Part shown: positions 55,067 to 64,000 of the stretch, piece after piece
How positions within the stretch are numbered: position 1 is the stretch's first letter
Layout: each line of letters begins with the position of its first letter
NCBI RefSeq assembly: GCF_007004095.1
Contig: NZ_VHJK01000001.1
Coordinates: 2,608,501-2,672,500 of the forward strand
DNA length: 64,000 nt
Direction of reading: 5' to 3'
Origin: Erythrobacter insulae
GTDB taxonomy: Bacteria > Pseudomonadota > Alphaproteobacteria > Sphingomonadales > Sphingomonadaceae
The notes under the pieces: generated by a model
The model's input: only the letters and a program-made list of their open reading frames with translations
Database searches by the model: none
What the model was told of the DNA's origin: nothing
Translations under genes and position numbers: made by a program

Positions 55067-56227
55067 TCAAGCCGCTGTGACCAGGCCAACAATGGCCTGA
55101 GCGGCAATGCCTTCTTCGCGTCCGGTAAAGCCGAGCCGCTCCGTCGTGGTCGCTTTGATGCTCACAGCATCCTCGGAAAGGCCTGTTATGATGGCAACCT
55201 GGCTTCGCATGGCAGGGCGGTGAGGCCCGATCTTGGGCGCTTCGCAAATCAGGGTAAGATCGACATTGCCGATCGTATATCCAGCATTCGCCGCCAATTT
55301 GACGGCATGTTCCAGAAACTGCGCAGACCGGGCGCCTGCCCATTCGGGATCGCTCGGCGGAAAGTGCGTACCGATATCTCCAGCGCCGATCGCGCCAAGA
55401 ACCGCGTCGGTAATCGCATGAAGTGCGACATCGGCATCGGAATGTCCGGCCAGACCTTTGTGATGGTCCAACTTGATACCGCACAGCCAAAGCTCCTCGC
55501 CTTCGGCTAAACGATGGACATCATAACCCTGACCGACACGGAATTGTGGACCTGTCATTGTGTCTTCGAAATCCTCTGCGAATGTAATCTTTTTGAGGCG
55601 TTCATCACCTTGGACCAGAGCAACTGATCCTCCGCTGGCGGCAAGGACTTGCGCATCGTCGCCTGCTGTGGGCGGCCCCTTCCAATTGCGATGGGCCAGC
55701 ATGATATCATCAAACCAGAACGCCTGCGGGGTTTGGACCCGGCGCAAAGTGTCCCGGTCGGGGCTGCTTCCCATCATGTCATCTTTTGCGAATACAACAC
55801 TATCCACAATCGGCAGAACGGGGATCGCGCCAACGGCCTCGGCTTCCAGCGCTGACAGCAATCGTTCGATTACCGCAGGGGGCAAATCAGGCCGTGCGGC
55901 ATCGTGGATGAGCACGCGCGATTGCAACCCGTTGGTAAGAGATTTCAAAGCATTGCTGACCGATTGTTGGCGGGTCTTGCCGCCCACAACAAAGGTGACG
56001 CCCGTTAACCCGGCGAGGGCTTCCTCAGCAATCGCCTGTGTGCCTTGTGCAATCGCAACAACAACTTCATTTGCCCCTAGTGCGATAAGCGTTTCGACCG
56101 AATGCCGGACAAGGGGCTTTCCGCGCCACTGCCTGAACTGTTTGGGCTTATCACCGCCAACCCGCAGGCCTTTGCCCGCTGCGACAACTATGGCCTCAAA
56201 AGGGGGGAGTGATGGTAATGCATTCAT
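55067..56227 (-). CDS. ispDF: Bifunctional IspD/IspF isoprenoid enzyme
   Basis: 386 residues, a fusion of two MEP-pathway enzymes. Residues 1-225 are IspD (CDP-methylerythritol formation) with [19 protein letters not shown] (about 13-31) and DAARPDLP. Residues 228-386 are IspF (cyclodiphosphate synthase) with GQGYDVHRL and [18 protein letters not shown] giving the zinc site, then [11 protein letters not shown]. Such IspDF fusions are common in alphaproteobacteria. ATG 56227 begins [12 protein letters not shown]; the long frame upstream runs into dusB and is not coding. Divergent from dusB with 78 bases between starts. Confidence 0.96.
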   Translation of the reverse strand: MNALPSLPPFEAIVVAAGKGLRVGGDKPKQFRQWRGKPLVRHSVETLIALGANEVVVAIAQGTQAIAEEALAGLTGVTFVVGGKTRQQSVSNALKSLTNGLQSRVLIHDAARPDLPPAVIERLLSALEAEAVGAIPVLPIVDSVVFAKDDMMGSSPDRDTLRRVQTPQAFWFDDIMLAHRNWKGPPTAGDDAQVLAASGGSVALVQGDERLKKITFAEDFEDTMTGPQFRVGQGYDVHRLAEGEELWLCGIKLDHHKGLAGHSDADVALHAITDAVLGAIGAGDIGTHFPPSDPEWAGARSAQFLEHAVKLAANAGYTIGNVDLTLICEAPKIGPHRPAMRSQVAIITGLSEDAVSIKATTTERLGFTGREEGIAAQAIVGLVTAA

Positions 56228-56305
56228 TGCGGCACCGCGCTTAGGGTCTGGACGGAATTTGCGCAATGGACTATGCGCTGCCCAAATTTTAGGCAATGGA
56301 CCCTT

Positions 56306-57322
56306 ATGACAACGCTTCCTGTTCCCCCGCCGATCAAGCCAATCCAGATCGGTCCAGTCGAGATCGCGCAACCGGTCGTGCTCGCGCCGATGACCGGCGT
56401 CACTGATATGCCGTTTCGTACGCTTGTTCGCCGGTATGGGTCCGGCCTGAATGTGACAGAAATGGTCGCGAGCGAAGCCGCAATCCGCGAAACACGGCAA
56501 TCGCTTCAGAAAACCGAGTGGGATCAGATCGAAGAACCCGTCTCCATGCAGCTTGTGGGGTGCGATCCAGAGAGCATGGGAGAGGCCGCCAAACTTCAAG
56601 AGGGCAATGGCGCAGCGATTATCGACATCAATTTTGGATGTCCGGTTCGCAAGGTTGTTGGCCAGTTGGCCGGCAGCGCTTTGATGCGCGAAGTGCCGCT
56701 AGCGACCAAGCTTATGGAAGCTACAGTCAAAGCGGTTGATGTGCCGGTGACAGTAAAGATGCGCATGGGATGGGACCATGCCAGCCTGAACGCACCGGAA
56801 ATGGCCCGAATTGCCGAAGACCTCGGCGTAAAAATGATCACGGTTCACGGCCGCACGCGCAACCAGATGTATAAAGGGAGCGCAGACTGGTCCTTTATCC
56901 GCAAGGTAAAAGACGCCGTGTCCATTCCAGTTATCGTGAACGGTGATATTTGCACAATCGACGATGCGTCGAAGGCGTTGGAGCAATCGGGCGCAGACGG
57001 TTTGATGATCGGCAGAGGCGCGTATGGCAAGCCGTGGCTTTTAGGTAAGATCATGCATTGGTGGCGCACGGGCGAAAGCATTCCGACACCCGACTTTGAT
57101 GAACAATATAGCGTTCTGGTGGAGCATTATCACCGGATGCTTGATCATTATGGCCGCGACGTCGGCACCAAAATCGCCCGCAAACATCTCGGCTGGTACA
57201 CCAAAGGTATGCACGGCTCTGCGGAGTTTCGGAACAAGGCAAATTTCATCGATGATCCCGATGAAGTGCTGGGCGAGATCGAGCGGTTTTACGAACCGTT
57301 CTTGCACCGCCGGGCCGCATGA
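56306..57322 (+). CDS. dusB: tRNA-dihydrouridine synthase
   Basis: FMN enzyme that reduces uridines in the D-arm of tRNA. 338 residues: [20 protein letters not shown] (about 24-43), [20 protein letters not shown] with the catalytic cysteine (near 105), [23 protein letters not shown] and [14 protein letters not shown] (FMN phosphate). A C-terminal helical domain with [10 protein letters not shown] follows. ATG 56306 is used. Its stop overlaps ntrB by four bases (57319-57322). The dusB-ntrB-ntrC order is the classical alphaproteobacterial nif-R3 arrangement. Confidence 0.95.
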   Translation: MTTLPVPPPIKPIQIGPVEIAQPVVLAPMTGVTDMPFRTLVRRYGSGLNVTEMVASEAAIRETRQSLQKTEWDQIEEPVSMQLVGCDPESMGEAAKLQEGNGAAIIDINFGCPVRKVVGQLAGSALMREVPLATKLMEATVKAVDVPVTVKMRMGWDHASLNAPEMARIAEDLGVKMITVHGRTRNQMYKGSADWSFIRKVKDAVSIPVIVNGDICTIDDASKALEQSGADGLMIGRGAYGKPWLLGKIMHWWRTGESIPTPDFDEQYSVLVEHYHRMLDHYGRDVGTKIARKHLGWYTKGMHGSAEFRNKANFIDDPDEVLGEIERFYEPFLHRRAA

Positions 57323-58413
57323 CCGTGAATTCTGGCGAGGTCGTAGACAAGCCCAGCGCAGAGGCGCAAATCGGTGGTCTGATATTCGCCATGCTGCTGA
57401 TCGATGGTGAAAGCTGTATCGCAGAAGCCAACCATGCGGCGGAAAGCCTGCTCGGCAAAAGCGCCGCTCGTCTGCTCGGCAAACCGATAACCGATGTTTT
57501 GGGTGATCTGGATCAGCGGATTAAAGACCGTTTTGCGTTATCCGATTCTGCTTTGGTCGCCCGTGATATCCGCGTGCTCGCGAGTGAAGCGGAAGCGCGC
57601 GTCAATCTCACAGTGTCTCCGCTTTCCAATCATTCTGGATGGCGTGTCGTGACTTTGTCCGAGATATCGCATGAGGAAAATGCTCGCGAGGCCGATGGAA
57701 TGGCGACCTTGGGTGCGCCCTCGATCCTTGCGCATGAAATCAAGAACCCTCTTTCGGCCATTCGCGGGGCGGCTCAGCTGGTCGCGCGAAAATTACCGCA
57801 TCAGGACAAAAAGCTGGCAAGAATGATCATGGATGAAGTGGACCGGATCGCCCGGCTCATTGATCGCATGCAACAATTGGGCAGCACAAAAACTGAACCC
57901 GCCACGCCTTGCAACCCTCACGAAGCAATTCGAGCGGCCATCGCCACCGTCCGTGCCGGGGACCAGACCAATATAATTATCTGCGAGGAATTCGATCCCT
58001 CGCTTCCCCCCGTGATGGCCAATCGCGATGCTCTGGAGCAGATACTTATCAATCTTATATCGAACGCGCGCGATGCCGCTTCCAAATCTGAAGATGCGCC
58101 TACGGTGACAGTGCAAACTCGGTTTGTCAGCGGTTTTGCGTTTCGGGCGATCCGCGTCGGGCGTTCTGTTCGATTGCCGATCGAAATCAAAGTAACGGAC
58201 AATGGCGGGGGTGTTGATGCCGCAATGCGAGATCACGTCTTTGAACCTTTCGTCTCATCCAAAAAATCGGGACAGGGATTAGGTCTCGCGCTGGTTAGAA
58301 AGTTGGTTCGCGATATGAACGGAAGCATCAGCCACGAACGCGACGTTAAGAAAGGCCTCACCCATTTCCGATTGCATTTGCCATTGAGCACAGATGTCGG
58401 GAGCGCCAATTGA
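57319..58413 (+). CDS. ntrB: Nitrogen regulation histidine kinase NtrB
   Basis: Cytoplasmic kinase/phosphatase that controls NtrC in response to PII proteins. 364 residues: a PAS domain (about 20-115), the H-box [19 protein letters not shown] with phospho-histidine near residue 139, an N-box [12 protein letters not shown] (about 238-249), and ATP-lid sequences [26 protein letters not shown] (about 313-331). It is in full canonical form, in contrast with the kinase-like gene at 8465. It overlaps dusB by four bases and ntrC by one. Confidence 0.94.
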   Translation: MTVNSGEVVDKPSAEAQIGGLIFAMLLIDGESCIAEANHAAESLLGKSAARLLGKPITDVLGDLDQRIKDRFALSDSALVARDIRVLASEAEARVNLTVSPLSNHSGWRVVTLSEISHEENAREADGMATLGAPSILAHEIKNPLSAIRGAAQLVARKLPHQDKKLARMIMDEVDRIARLIDRMQQLGSTKTEPATPCNPHEAIRAAIATVRAGDQTNIIICEEFDPSLPPVMANRDALEQILINLISNARDAASKSEDAPTVTVQTRFVSGFAFRAIRVGRSVRLPIEIKVTDNGGGVDAAMRDHVFEPFVSSKKSGQGLGLALVRKLVRDMNGSISHERDVKKGLTHFRLHLPLSTDVGSAN

Positions 58414-59855
58414 TGGCAGGAACCAACGCCAATAGGGTTTTGCTGGTCGAAGACGATCAGGCCATCGCCATCGTGATGATCGCCGCGCTAGAAGAAGAAG
58501 GCTTTGCAATCGAACATTGCGCTTCCATGGCAGAGCGCGACCGCTGGCTGTCGCGGCAGACATTCGACGTTATGGTGACCGATGTCATGCTGGAAGACGG
58601 TGACGGACTTGATAGCCTCGAAGCTGTCAGAGAAATTGCGCCCAAGATGCCAGTCATCGTTCTTTCAGCGCAAAACACTCTCGATACAGCTGTCCGCGCC
58701 AGCGACAGTGATGCGTTTGAATATTTTCCCAAGCCATTCGATCTGGATGAAGTGGTTCAGGCAGTGCAGCAGGCCTGCGGCGCACGGCAGCTGGCTTCTG
58801 GCATCGCCGCAGATGATCTGCCCGAAGACGATGGCATGCCCATGGTCGGACGCAGTCAGGCAATGCAGGGTGTGTACCGCATGATCACGCGGGTTCTGCG
58901 TAATGATCTGACCGTTCTTGTGACCGGCGAAAGCGGGACGGGTAAAGAACTGGTCGCGGAGGCGATCCATCAACTTGGCAGTCGCCGTTCAGGTCCGTTT
59001 ATCGCGGTGAACACCGCCGCTATTCCTGCGGATCTGATCGAAAGCGAACTGTTCGGGCATGAAAAGGGCGCGTTTACCGGAGCGATCGCGCAGGCGATTG
59101 GTAAATTTGAGCAAGCCAATGGAGGAACGCTTTTCCTCGATGAAATCGGCGACATGCCAGCAGAAGCTCAGACCCGACTGCTGAGAGCGTTGCAATCAGG
59201 CCGGATCCGCCGCGTTGGCGGGCGTCAGGAAATAGCGGTCGATGTTCGTATTGTTGCCGCGACCAATAGGAATTTGGTACCTATGATAGCGACAGGGGCC
59301 TTCCGCGAGGACCTGTATTACCGTCTGAATGTGGTTCCGATTCATTTGCCACCATTACGGGAGCGGCGCGAAGATATTGATGTGCTTTCCCAGCATTTTC
59401 TGGCGCAGGCGGCTGATGATGGCTTACCCAGACGCCGGTTTACTCCTGATGCCATGCACGCTTTGGAAAGCAGAAATTGGCGCGGCAATGTTCGCGAATT
59501 GCGAAATGTGATCTACCGACTGGCCCTGATGGCGCGGGATGACATTATTGATGCAACGAACCTGGAGGATATCCTTGGCGACGAAGCGCTTGCTCCGGGA
59601 ACCACAGCTGAAAACGTGGATAGCGGCATCAGTCAGGCGCTGAACCAATGGCTGCATGATGAACATCCCGCCAGCGGAACTGTTTATGCTCAGGCTCTGG
59701 CGGCTTTCGAAAAACCATTGATCGAACACGCATTGGGCGAAACCAGCGGTAATCAACTGCGCGCGGCAAAGCTGCTCGGTATCAATCGCAACACCTTACG
59801 CAAGAGAATTGGCGAATTGGGCATTCAACCTGATCGCTTCGCAAGACCGGTCTAG
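58413..59855 (+). CDS. ntrC: Nitrogen regulation response regulator NtrC
   Basis: Sigma-54 activator of nitrogen assimilation genes. 480 residues: receiver domain with Asp57 ([10 protein letters not shown]), AAA+ domain with [15 protein letters not shown] (Walker A), [13 protein letters not shown] (sigma-54 contact loop GAFTGA), [15 protein letters not shown] (Walker B) and [17 protein letters not shown] [14 protein letters not shown], and a C-terminal Fis-type HTH ([20 protein letters not shown]). ATG 58413 overlaps the ntrB stop. All functional motifs are present. Confidence 0.96.
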   Translation: MAGTNANRVLLVEDDQAIAIVMIAALEEEGFAIEHCASMAERDRWLSRQTFDVMVTDVMLEDGDGLDSLEAVREIAPKMPVIVLSAQNTLDTAVRASDSDAFEYFPKPFDLDEVVQAVQQACGARQLASGIAADDLPEDDGMPMVGRSQAMQGVYRMITRVLRNDLTVLVTGESGTGKELVAEAIHQLGSRRSGPFIAVNTAAIPADLIESELFGHEKGAFTGAIAQAIGKFEQANGGTLFLDEIGDMPAEAQTRLLRALQSGRIRRVGGRQEIAVDVRIVAATNRNLVPMIATGAFREDLYYRLNVVPIHLPPLRERREDIDVLSQHFLAQAADDGLPRRRFTPDAMHALESRNWRGNVRELRNVIYRLALMARDDIIDATNLEDILGDEALAPGTTAENVDSGISQALNQWLHDEHPASGTVYAQALAAFEKPLIEHALGETSGNQLRAAKLLGINRNTLRKRIGELGIQPDRFARPV

Positions 59856-59925
59856 CGCAGGGTTAAGGGCTTGCGATCACTTTCCTCTTGCAAAGATGCA
59901 ACAGTGTCGTTGTAACTGTGTCACT

Positions 59926-62151
59926 ATGGAAGCCGCCATCACCAAAACTCGGGCACATTCGCCCCGTCAGTCCCCCCGTTGGTGGCGGCGATATGTGGTG
60001 GCTTCACGCCGGGCGAATGTATTTCGGCTGCTAGAAATTCTGGCGGTTATCGCTTTGGTCGGCGCGTTAGTTGCAAACTATCTGATCTATTCAAATGATC
60101 CGGGCGAGGGCGATCTGCTGCCGACGATGCAGGTGTCTCTGCTTCTCGTTGCGGTGCTGGTTCCGGCGATGGGTCTTCTGATTTTGATAGGCCGCAGGTT
60201 GGCGCTCAAACGCGCAGCCGGAAGCACCGCGCGTTTGCACGTCCGGTTGGTGTTTTTCTTTTCGATGGTGGCTGCTGTTCCGACTCTGCTAGTAGCAGGG
60301 TTCGCTGCGTTTCTGTTTCAGACCGGTGTCGATTTCTGGTTCTCTGATGAATCGCGCGGCCTGATGGAAAACGCAAATGAACTGGCTCAAAGTTATTACG
60401 ACGCAAACCAGCGTGATGTGCAGCAAGAAACCATCACGATGGCAAGTGATATGCGCTATATTCTCGAACGGGTCCCTTTAACTGACAGCGACTTTCCCGA
60501 TTTTTATGCGCTTCAGGCTCAAGGTCGTGAAATCTCAGAGAGCGCGATCCTGCAGCGGCTGGATGACGGTTCACTACGCACTGCAGCGATTATGAACCTG
60601 TTGGAGGACAACCGGCCACTGGAGTTCAGCGAGAATGCTCTCGTCCAATTGGATGCCGGAGAACTCGTGGTAGTCGATGGCAGTCCTGATCGGATCGCAG
60701 CGCTTGCTCCGATCGATCTGGATAGCGGTATTTACCTCTACAATGCGCGCAACACCGAAGCATCCATGTTCAATTCGTGGTCCAGCGCCCAAGCGATTTC
60801 GACTGCTTATGAAACACTTTCGAAGGATGCGCGTACGCTGCAATTGCGTTTCAACATTGCGCTGGTCGCGATCAGCCTACTGCTTGTCGGGCTTGCCGTG
60901 TGGTTCGCACTAAAATTTGCGGATCGTCAGGTCGAACCGCTCACCGATCTCGTCGCAGCAGCGCGGTCAGTCGGGCAGGGCAACTTCGCATTGCGCGTTG
61001 AGGGGCGAACAGGTGCCGATGAAATTGGTTTGCTCAACCGCGCGTTCAATCGCATGACCGCTCAGCTAGAGAAACAAACCGACGCGCTGGTCAGCGCAAA
61101 CCGACAGATTGATGATCGCCGTGCCTTTACCGAGGCAGTGCTGGAATCCGTCACGGCCGGAGTTGTTTCAATTGATGCCGATAATCGGATATTGCTGATG
61201 AATGGTTCGGCGCAAAGCCTGCTGGCGCTGGGCGATGATGATGATCTTATCGGCAAATCGTTTCTCGAACTGTCTCCCGAAATCAGCCAAATGATCCGAG
61301 AAGGGCAGAATAGCGCTATCGTAGGACATGCGAAGGGCAACGAATTGCTCACGCTCGCGGTCAAAATCAAACCCGGTTCAAGTGGCAGCGTGATCACGTT
61401 TGAGGACATAACTCGCCAGCTGTTAAACCAGAGGCAAGCGGCCTGGTCTGATGTTGCTCGGCGGATTGCGCACGAAATCAAAAATCCGCTTACACCGATC
61501 CAGCTCGCAACAGAGCGGTTGAAACGGCGGTATCGAAAGCAAGTGGCTGAGGAGGACGGCGAACTCTTTGATGAGTTGACGAGCACAATTGTGCGGCAAG
61601 TCGGCGATTTGCGGAAAATGGTCGACGAGTTTTCATCATTTGCGCGATTGCCAAAGCCAGTTTTCCGCAGCGAAGACGCTGTTGATCTGGTGCGTCAAGC
61701 GGTCTTTCTTCAGGAAGTCGCCCATTCCGGTATCGAATTCACCGTCTCCTCTGAGAGTTTGGATTCCCGCATGATCTGCTGTGACCGTCACCAGTTGGGA
61801 CAGGCGATGACCAACATTCTGAAGAATGCTGTGGAAGCTATCGAAACACGGACAAACGATGAGGCGGATGAATATGCTGGCCGAATTGCTGTCGTCATGA
61901 AAAACAGCCGCACCGCGCTTTCCATCGTTGTCGAAGATAACGGCATCGGCCTCCCGAGCGAGCGTGACCGGATCACAGAACCTTATATGACCACTCGTGA
62001 GAAGGGCACCGGGCTAGGCCTGGCGATCGTAAACAAGATTGTCGAAGAGCATGGCGGCGATATGAGTTTTGCCAGCGCGGATGGCGGCGGAACGATCGTC
62101 AAACTCCGCTTTGCCCGCGACCCTCAAATCACGGAAAGTGAGCTGGGATGA
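59926..62151 (+). CDS. ntrY: Membrane sensor histidine kinase NtrY
   Basis: 741 residues. Membrane helices at about 38-58, 72-95 and 110-132, a periplasmic region to about 300, and another helix (about 306-326). Then HAMP (VEPLTDLVAAARSVGQGNFA), PAS (about 410-500), H-box [20 protein letters not shown] (phospho-histidine near residue 519) and ATPase domain with LKNAVEAIE, DNGIGLP and GTGLGLAIVNKI. NtrY works with NtrX in nitrogen, redox and envelope control in alphaproteobacteria. The ATG at 59926 is chosen; in-frame starts at 59896 and 59809 overlap or adjoin ntrC. It follows ntrC by 70 bases. Confidence 0.94.
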   Translation: MEAAITKTRAHSPRQSPRWWRRYVVASRRANVFRLLEILAVIALVGALVANYLIYSNDPGEGDLLPTMQVSLLLVAVLVPAMGLLILIGRRLALKRAAGSTARLHVRLVFFFSMVAAVPTLLVAGFAAFLFQTGVDFWFSDESRGLMENANELAQSYYDANQRDVQQETITMASDMRYILERVPLTDSDFPDFYALQAQGREISESAILQRLDDGSLRTAAIMNLLEDNRPLEFSENALVQLDAGELVVVDGSPDRIAALAPIDLDSGIYLYNARNTEASMFNSWSSAQAISTAYETLSKDARTLQLRFNIALVAISLLLVGLAVWFALKFADRQVEPLTDLVAAARSVGQGNFALRVEGRTGADEIGLLNRAFNRMTAQLEKQTDALVSANRQIDDRRAFTEAVLESVTAGVVSIDADNRILLMNGSAQSLLALGDDDDLIGKSFLELSPEISQMIREGQNSAIVGHAKGNELLTLAVKIKPGSSGSVITFEDITRQLLNQRQAAWSDVARRIAHEIKNPLTPIQLATERLKRRYRKQVAEEDGELFDELTSTIVRQVGDLRKMVDEFSSFARLPKPVFRSEDAVDLVRQAVFLQEVAHSGIEFTVSSESLDSRMICCDRHQLGQAMTNILKNAVEAIETRTNDEADEYAGRIAVVMKNSRTALSIVVEDNGIGLPSERDRITEPYMTTREKGTGLGLAIVNKIVEEHGGDMSFASADGGGTIVKLRFARDPQITESELG

Positions 62152-62196
62152 CCCCTGAATTGCAGCTGCAAATACCCCAAACCCTAGGAACCTCTG

Positions 62197-63585
62197 ATGG
62201 CGCTTGATATCCTGATCGTAGATGATGAACGCGACATTCGTGAACTCGTCTCTGGCGTGCTTGGCGATGAAGGTTATGAATGCCGGACAGCCGCCGAAAG
62301 CACCAGCGCGCTGGCGGCAGTTGATGAACGCCGGCCCAGCTTGGTCTTGTTGGATGTGTGGCTGCACGGAAGCGAGATGGACGGACTTGAACTGCTTGAT
62401 GCGATCAAGGTTCGCGAACCAGATCTTCCCGTGATTATCTTTTCAGGGCACGGCAATATCGACACGGCCGTTTCTGCGGTGAGCCGCGGAGCGATGGATT
62501 TTATTGAAAAGCCGTTTGAAGCCGAGCGGCTTTTGATGCTGGTTGAAAGAGCCACCGAAACAGAGCGGCTTCGTCGTGAAAATCATCGCTTGCGCGATAG
62601 CAATTGGAACAGCGCCGAATTTACCGGAAATTCCCCCTCCATCAACGCGGTACGAGCCACCCTGAAACGGGTTGCCAATACCGGAAGCCGTGTATTGATC
62701 TCGGGACCGGCTGGCGCGGGTAAAGAAGTCGCGGCCCGGTTGCTCCACGCCTGGAGCGGCAGGGCTGAACACGCATTCGTGTTGGTGAATTCTGCGAGGA
62801 TTACGCCGGAGCGGTTTGAACAGGAATTGTTCGGTGAAGAGGCGGACGGAAAGCAGGTCCGTCCCGGATTGTTGGAATTGGCTGACGGCGGCACTCTGTA
62901 CCTCGATGAGGTGGCCGATATGCCGCTTTCAACCCAGGCGCGGATCCTGCGCGTGCTGACCGAACAAAGCTTCGTAAGGGTAGGGGGCACCCGCCAAATC
63001 GGTGTTGATGTCCGTGTCGTTTCATCAACCACCCGCGATCTTGCGTCGGAGATGGAAGAGAAACGGTTCCGTGAAGACCTGTTCTACAGATTGAATGTTG
63101 TACCGGTAACCATCCCTTCTCTCGCCGAACGGCGCGATGACATTCCAGCGTTGGCAGAACATTTCTTCACGCGGTATTCAACTGATCAAGGTATTTCGCC
63201 GCCGGAAATTTCCGAAGAGGCGATGGCGGCATTGCAGGCCTATGACTGGCCGGGGAATGTACGCCAATTGCGCAATGTGGTTGAGCGGACCATCATCATG
63301 ACCCCGCGCGACCGGCTTACCATTGTTGAAACCGATATGCTGCCCGGCGAAATCACAGGCGGTAAACTGGCCAGCGCCGGTCAAGGTTTTACCGCCATGA
63401 TGGGCGTCCCGCTGCGAGAAGCGCGTGAGAGTTTCGAGCGCGAATATCTGGCAATCCAGATCAGACGGTTTTCCGGCAATATCTCCAAAACCGCGACATT
63501 TATCGGGATGGAACGATCAGCCTTGCATAGAAAATTGAAATTGCTCGGAATGGCGGAAAGGCGCGATAGTGCCCGAAAAGAATAG
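62197..63585 (+). CDS. ntrX: Response regulator NtrX
   Basis: 462 residues: receiver with Asp53 (LVLLDVWLHGSE), AAA+ domain with SGPAGAGKEVAARLLH (Walker A, altered from GESGTGKE), GGTLYLDEVADMP (Walker B) and RFREDLFYRLNVVP, and Fis-type HTH (GNISKTATFIGMERSALHRK). The GAFTGA loop is absent: after ELFGEE comes ADGKQVRPGLLELADGG, so it probably does not activate sigma-54 in the standard way, as known for NtrX of related alphaproteobacteria. It starts 46 bases after ntrY with AGGAACC upstream and is followed by hfq. Confidence 0.95.
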   Translation: MALDILIVDDERDIRELVSGVLGDEGYECRTAAESTSALAAVDERRPSLVLLDVWLHGSEMDGLELLDAIKVREPDLPVIIFSGHGNIDTAVSAVSRGAMDFIEKPFEAERLLMLVERATETERLRRENHRLRDSNWNSAEFTGNSPSINAVRATLKRVANTGSRVLISGPAGAGKEVAARLLHAWSGRAEHAFVLVNSARITPERFEQELFGEEADGKQVRPGLLELADGGTLYLDEVADMPLSTQARILRVLTEQSFVRVGGTRQIGVDVRVVSSTTRDLASEMEEKRFREDLFYRLNVVPVTIPSLAERRDDIPALAEHFFTRYSTDQGISPPEISEEAMAALQAYDWPGNVRQLRNVVERTIIMTPRDRLTIVETDMLPGEITGGKLASAGQGFTAMMGVPLREARESFEREYLAIQIRRFSGNISKTATFIGMERSALHRKLKLLGMAERRDSARKE

Positions 63586-63743
63586 GGCCAGACTTAAAAC
63601 TTTCTGATTTTTCAAAAATTCAAGCATTGCCGCACAGCTCCGCAATCGCCATTATGGGTCTAGACATAGCAAACGGGTGGGCTGTTTGATTGTGTCTGCA
63701 CCGCGGACCGTAATGGCGGCCGCCAATAATTGGAGCATGAAAC

Positions 63744-64000
63744 ATGTCGAACGGACGGACTCTCTCTCCTCGTCCAGAAAGCAGCAGTGATAATGCACCG
63801 GCGGAACGCGGCGGAAGCCAGCGACCAACGGGCAAAGGAAACCTTCAGGATGCATTCCTGAATTTGCTGCGAAGAAACAAAACCCCAGTCACGATGTTCC
63901 TTGTTAAAGGCGTGAAGCTGCAAGGTATTGTCACCTGGTTTGATAATTTTTCGATCCTGCTGCGCCGCGATGGGCAGTCTCAATTGGTCTATAAGCATGC
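63744..64000 (+). CDS. hfq: RNA chaperone Hfq, 5' part (3' end outside window)
   Basis: Hexameric Sm-like protein that pairs small RNAs with mRNAs. The window holds 85 codons and ends inside the gene. After a 32-residue Ser/Arg/Pro-rich N terminus the core follows: [40 protein letters not shown] and [14 protein letters not shown], the Sm1 and Sm2 motifs. Usual Hfq proteins have only about six residues before NLQDAFLN, so the extension is notable; the same frame has no closer ATG before the core. ATG 63744 has GGAG eight bases upstream. The ntrX-hfq order is conserved in alphaproteobacteria. Confidence 0.93.
   Translation, partial: MSNGRTLSPRPESSSDNAPAERGGSQRPTGKGNLQDAFLNLLRRNKTPVTMFLVKGVKLQGIVTWFDNFSILLRRDGQSQLVYKH

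Noticed and set aside
55491..56599. Extended frame upstream of IspDF into dusB
   Set aside because: IspD begins at [12 protein letters not shown]; the upstream residues are the complement of dusB.
1..64000. CRISPR array, phage or insertion sequence
   Set aside because: No regularly spaced repeats, transposase, integrase or phage structural genes were seen in reading the window.

Overview
The window is a stretch of ordinary bacterial chromosome, dense in housekeeping genes. Gene content and order point to an alphaproteobacterium of the Sphingomonadales, most likely an Erythrobacteraceae-type organism. The evidence is the dusB-ntrB-ntrC-ntrY-ntrX-hfq order, an alphaproteobacterial LexA operator (GAAC-N7-GAAC) upstream of lexA, a pyruvate dehydrogenase E1-beta carrying its own lipoyl domain, a fused IspDF, and the linkage gltA-gltX-comEC-lexA-moeA-moaC-trpCDG...trpE-PPIase-tpiA-secG-pyrG. 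The genus is inferred by recognition only. I see no phage, insertion sequence, integrase or CRISPR array. Many genes start with GTG or TTG, and many neighbours overlap by 1-4 bases.

Layout. 1-3196 (+): 3' end of birA, coaX, RNase J and a small membrane protein. 3211-5760 (-): a two-TM long coiled-coil protein resembling the polarity factor TipN, divergent from 5830-9868 (+), a poorly known cluster: an Hpt-like protein without its histidine, a membrane protein of unknown function, a helical protein of unknown function and a histidine-kinase-like protein without its histidine. 9875-12861 (-): small membrane protein, gltA, gltX. 12908-15136 (+): comEC. 15169-25477 (-): lexA with its own SOS box, then (upstream in transcription) moeA, moaC, trpC, trpD, trpG, a prolyl aminopeptidase, a lipoprotein glycosidase, trpE and a PpiD/SurA-like foldase, mostly overlapping. 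25714-28704 (+): tpiA, secG, pyrG. 28705-29124 is non-coding with RNA-like inverted repeats and a terminator. 29125-29604 (-): a small heat-shock protein with an RpoH-type promoter and a ROSE-like RNA thermometer. 29767-31465 (+): glutaredoxin, nitrilase-family amidase, DUF1178 protein and tRNA-Arg(CCT). 31469-34534 (-): MFS transporter, haloalkane dehalogenase, MscS channel. 34695-38927 (+): acyl-CoA dehydrogenase, ftsB, pdhA, pdhB. 39009-41193 (-): three TadE/TadG pilus-type genes. 41358-44827: squalene/phytoene-synthase-like protein, EF-hand protein, trmFO (-), lysoplasmalogenase-like protein. 44833-48541 (-): TauD-type dioxygenase, gyrA. 48865-50208 (+): exported TPR-like protein. 50290-53022 (-): NYN protein, beta-carbonic anhydrase, SbtB-like PII protein and SbtA bicarbonate transporter, apparently one operon. 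53153-54582 (+): lipA and a RatA/Coq10 protein. 54543-56227 (-): cinA-type protein, ispDF. 56306-64000 (+): dusB, two nitrogen-type two-component systems (NtrBC, NtrYX) and the 5' part of hfq with an extended N terminus.

The most distinctive parts are the 5.8-9.9 kb cluster, which pairs two phosphorelay-type proteins that have both lost the phospho-accepting histidine next to a TipN-like polarity protein; the four-gene bicarbonate/carbonic-anhydrase operon; and the heat-shock regulatory region of the Hsp20 gene. All functions are read from sequence motifs; no search was run.
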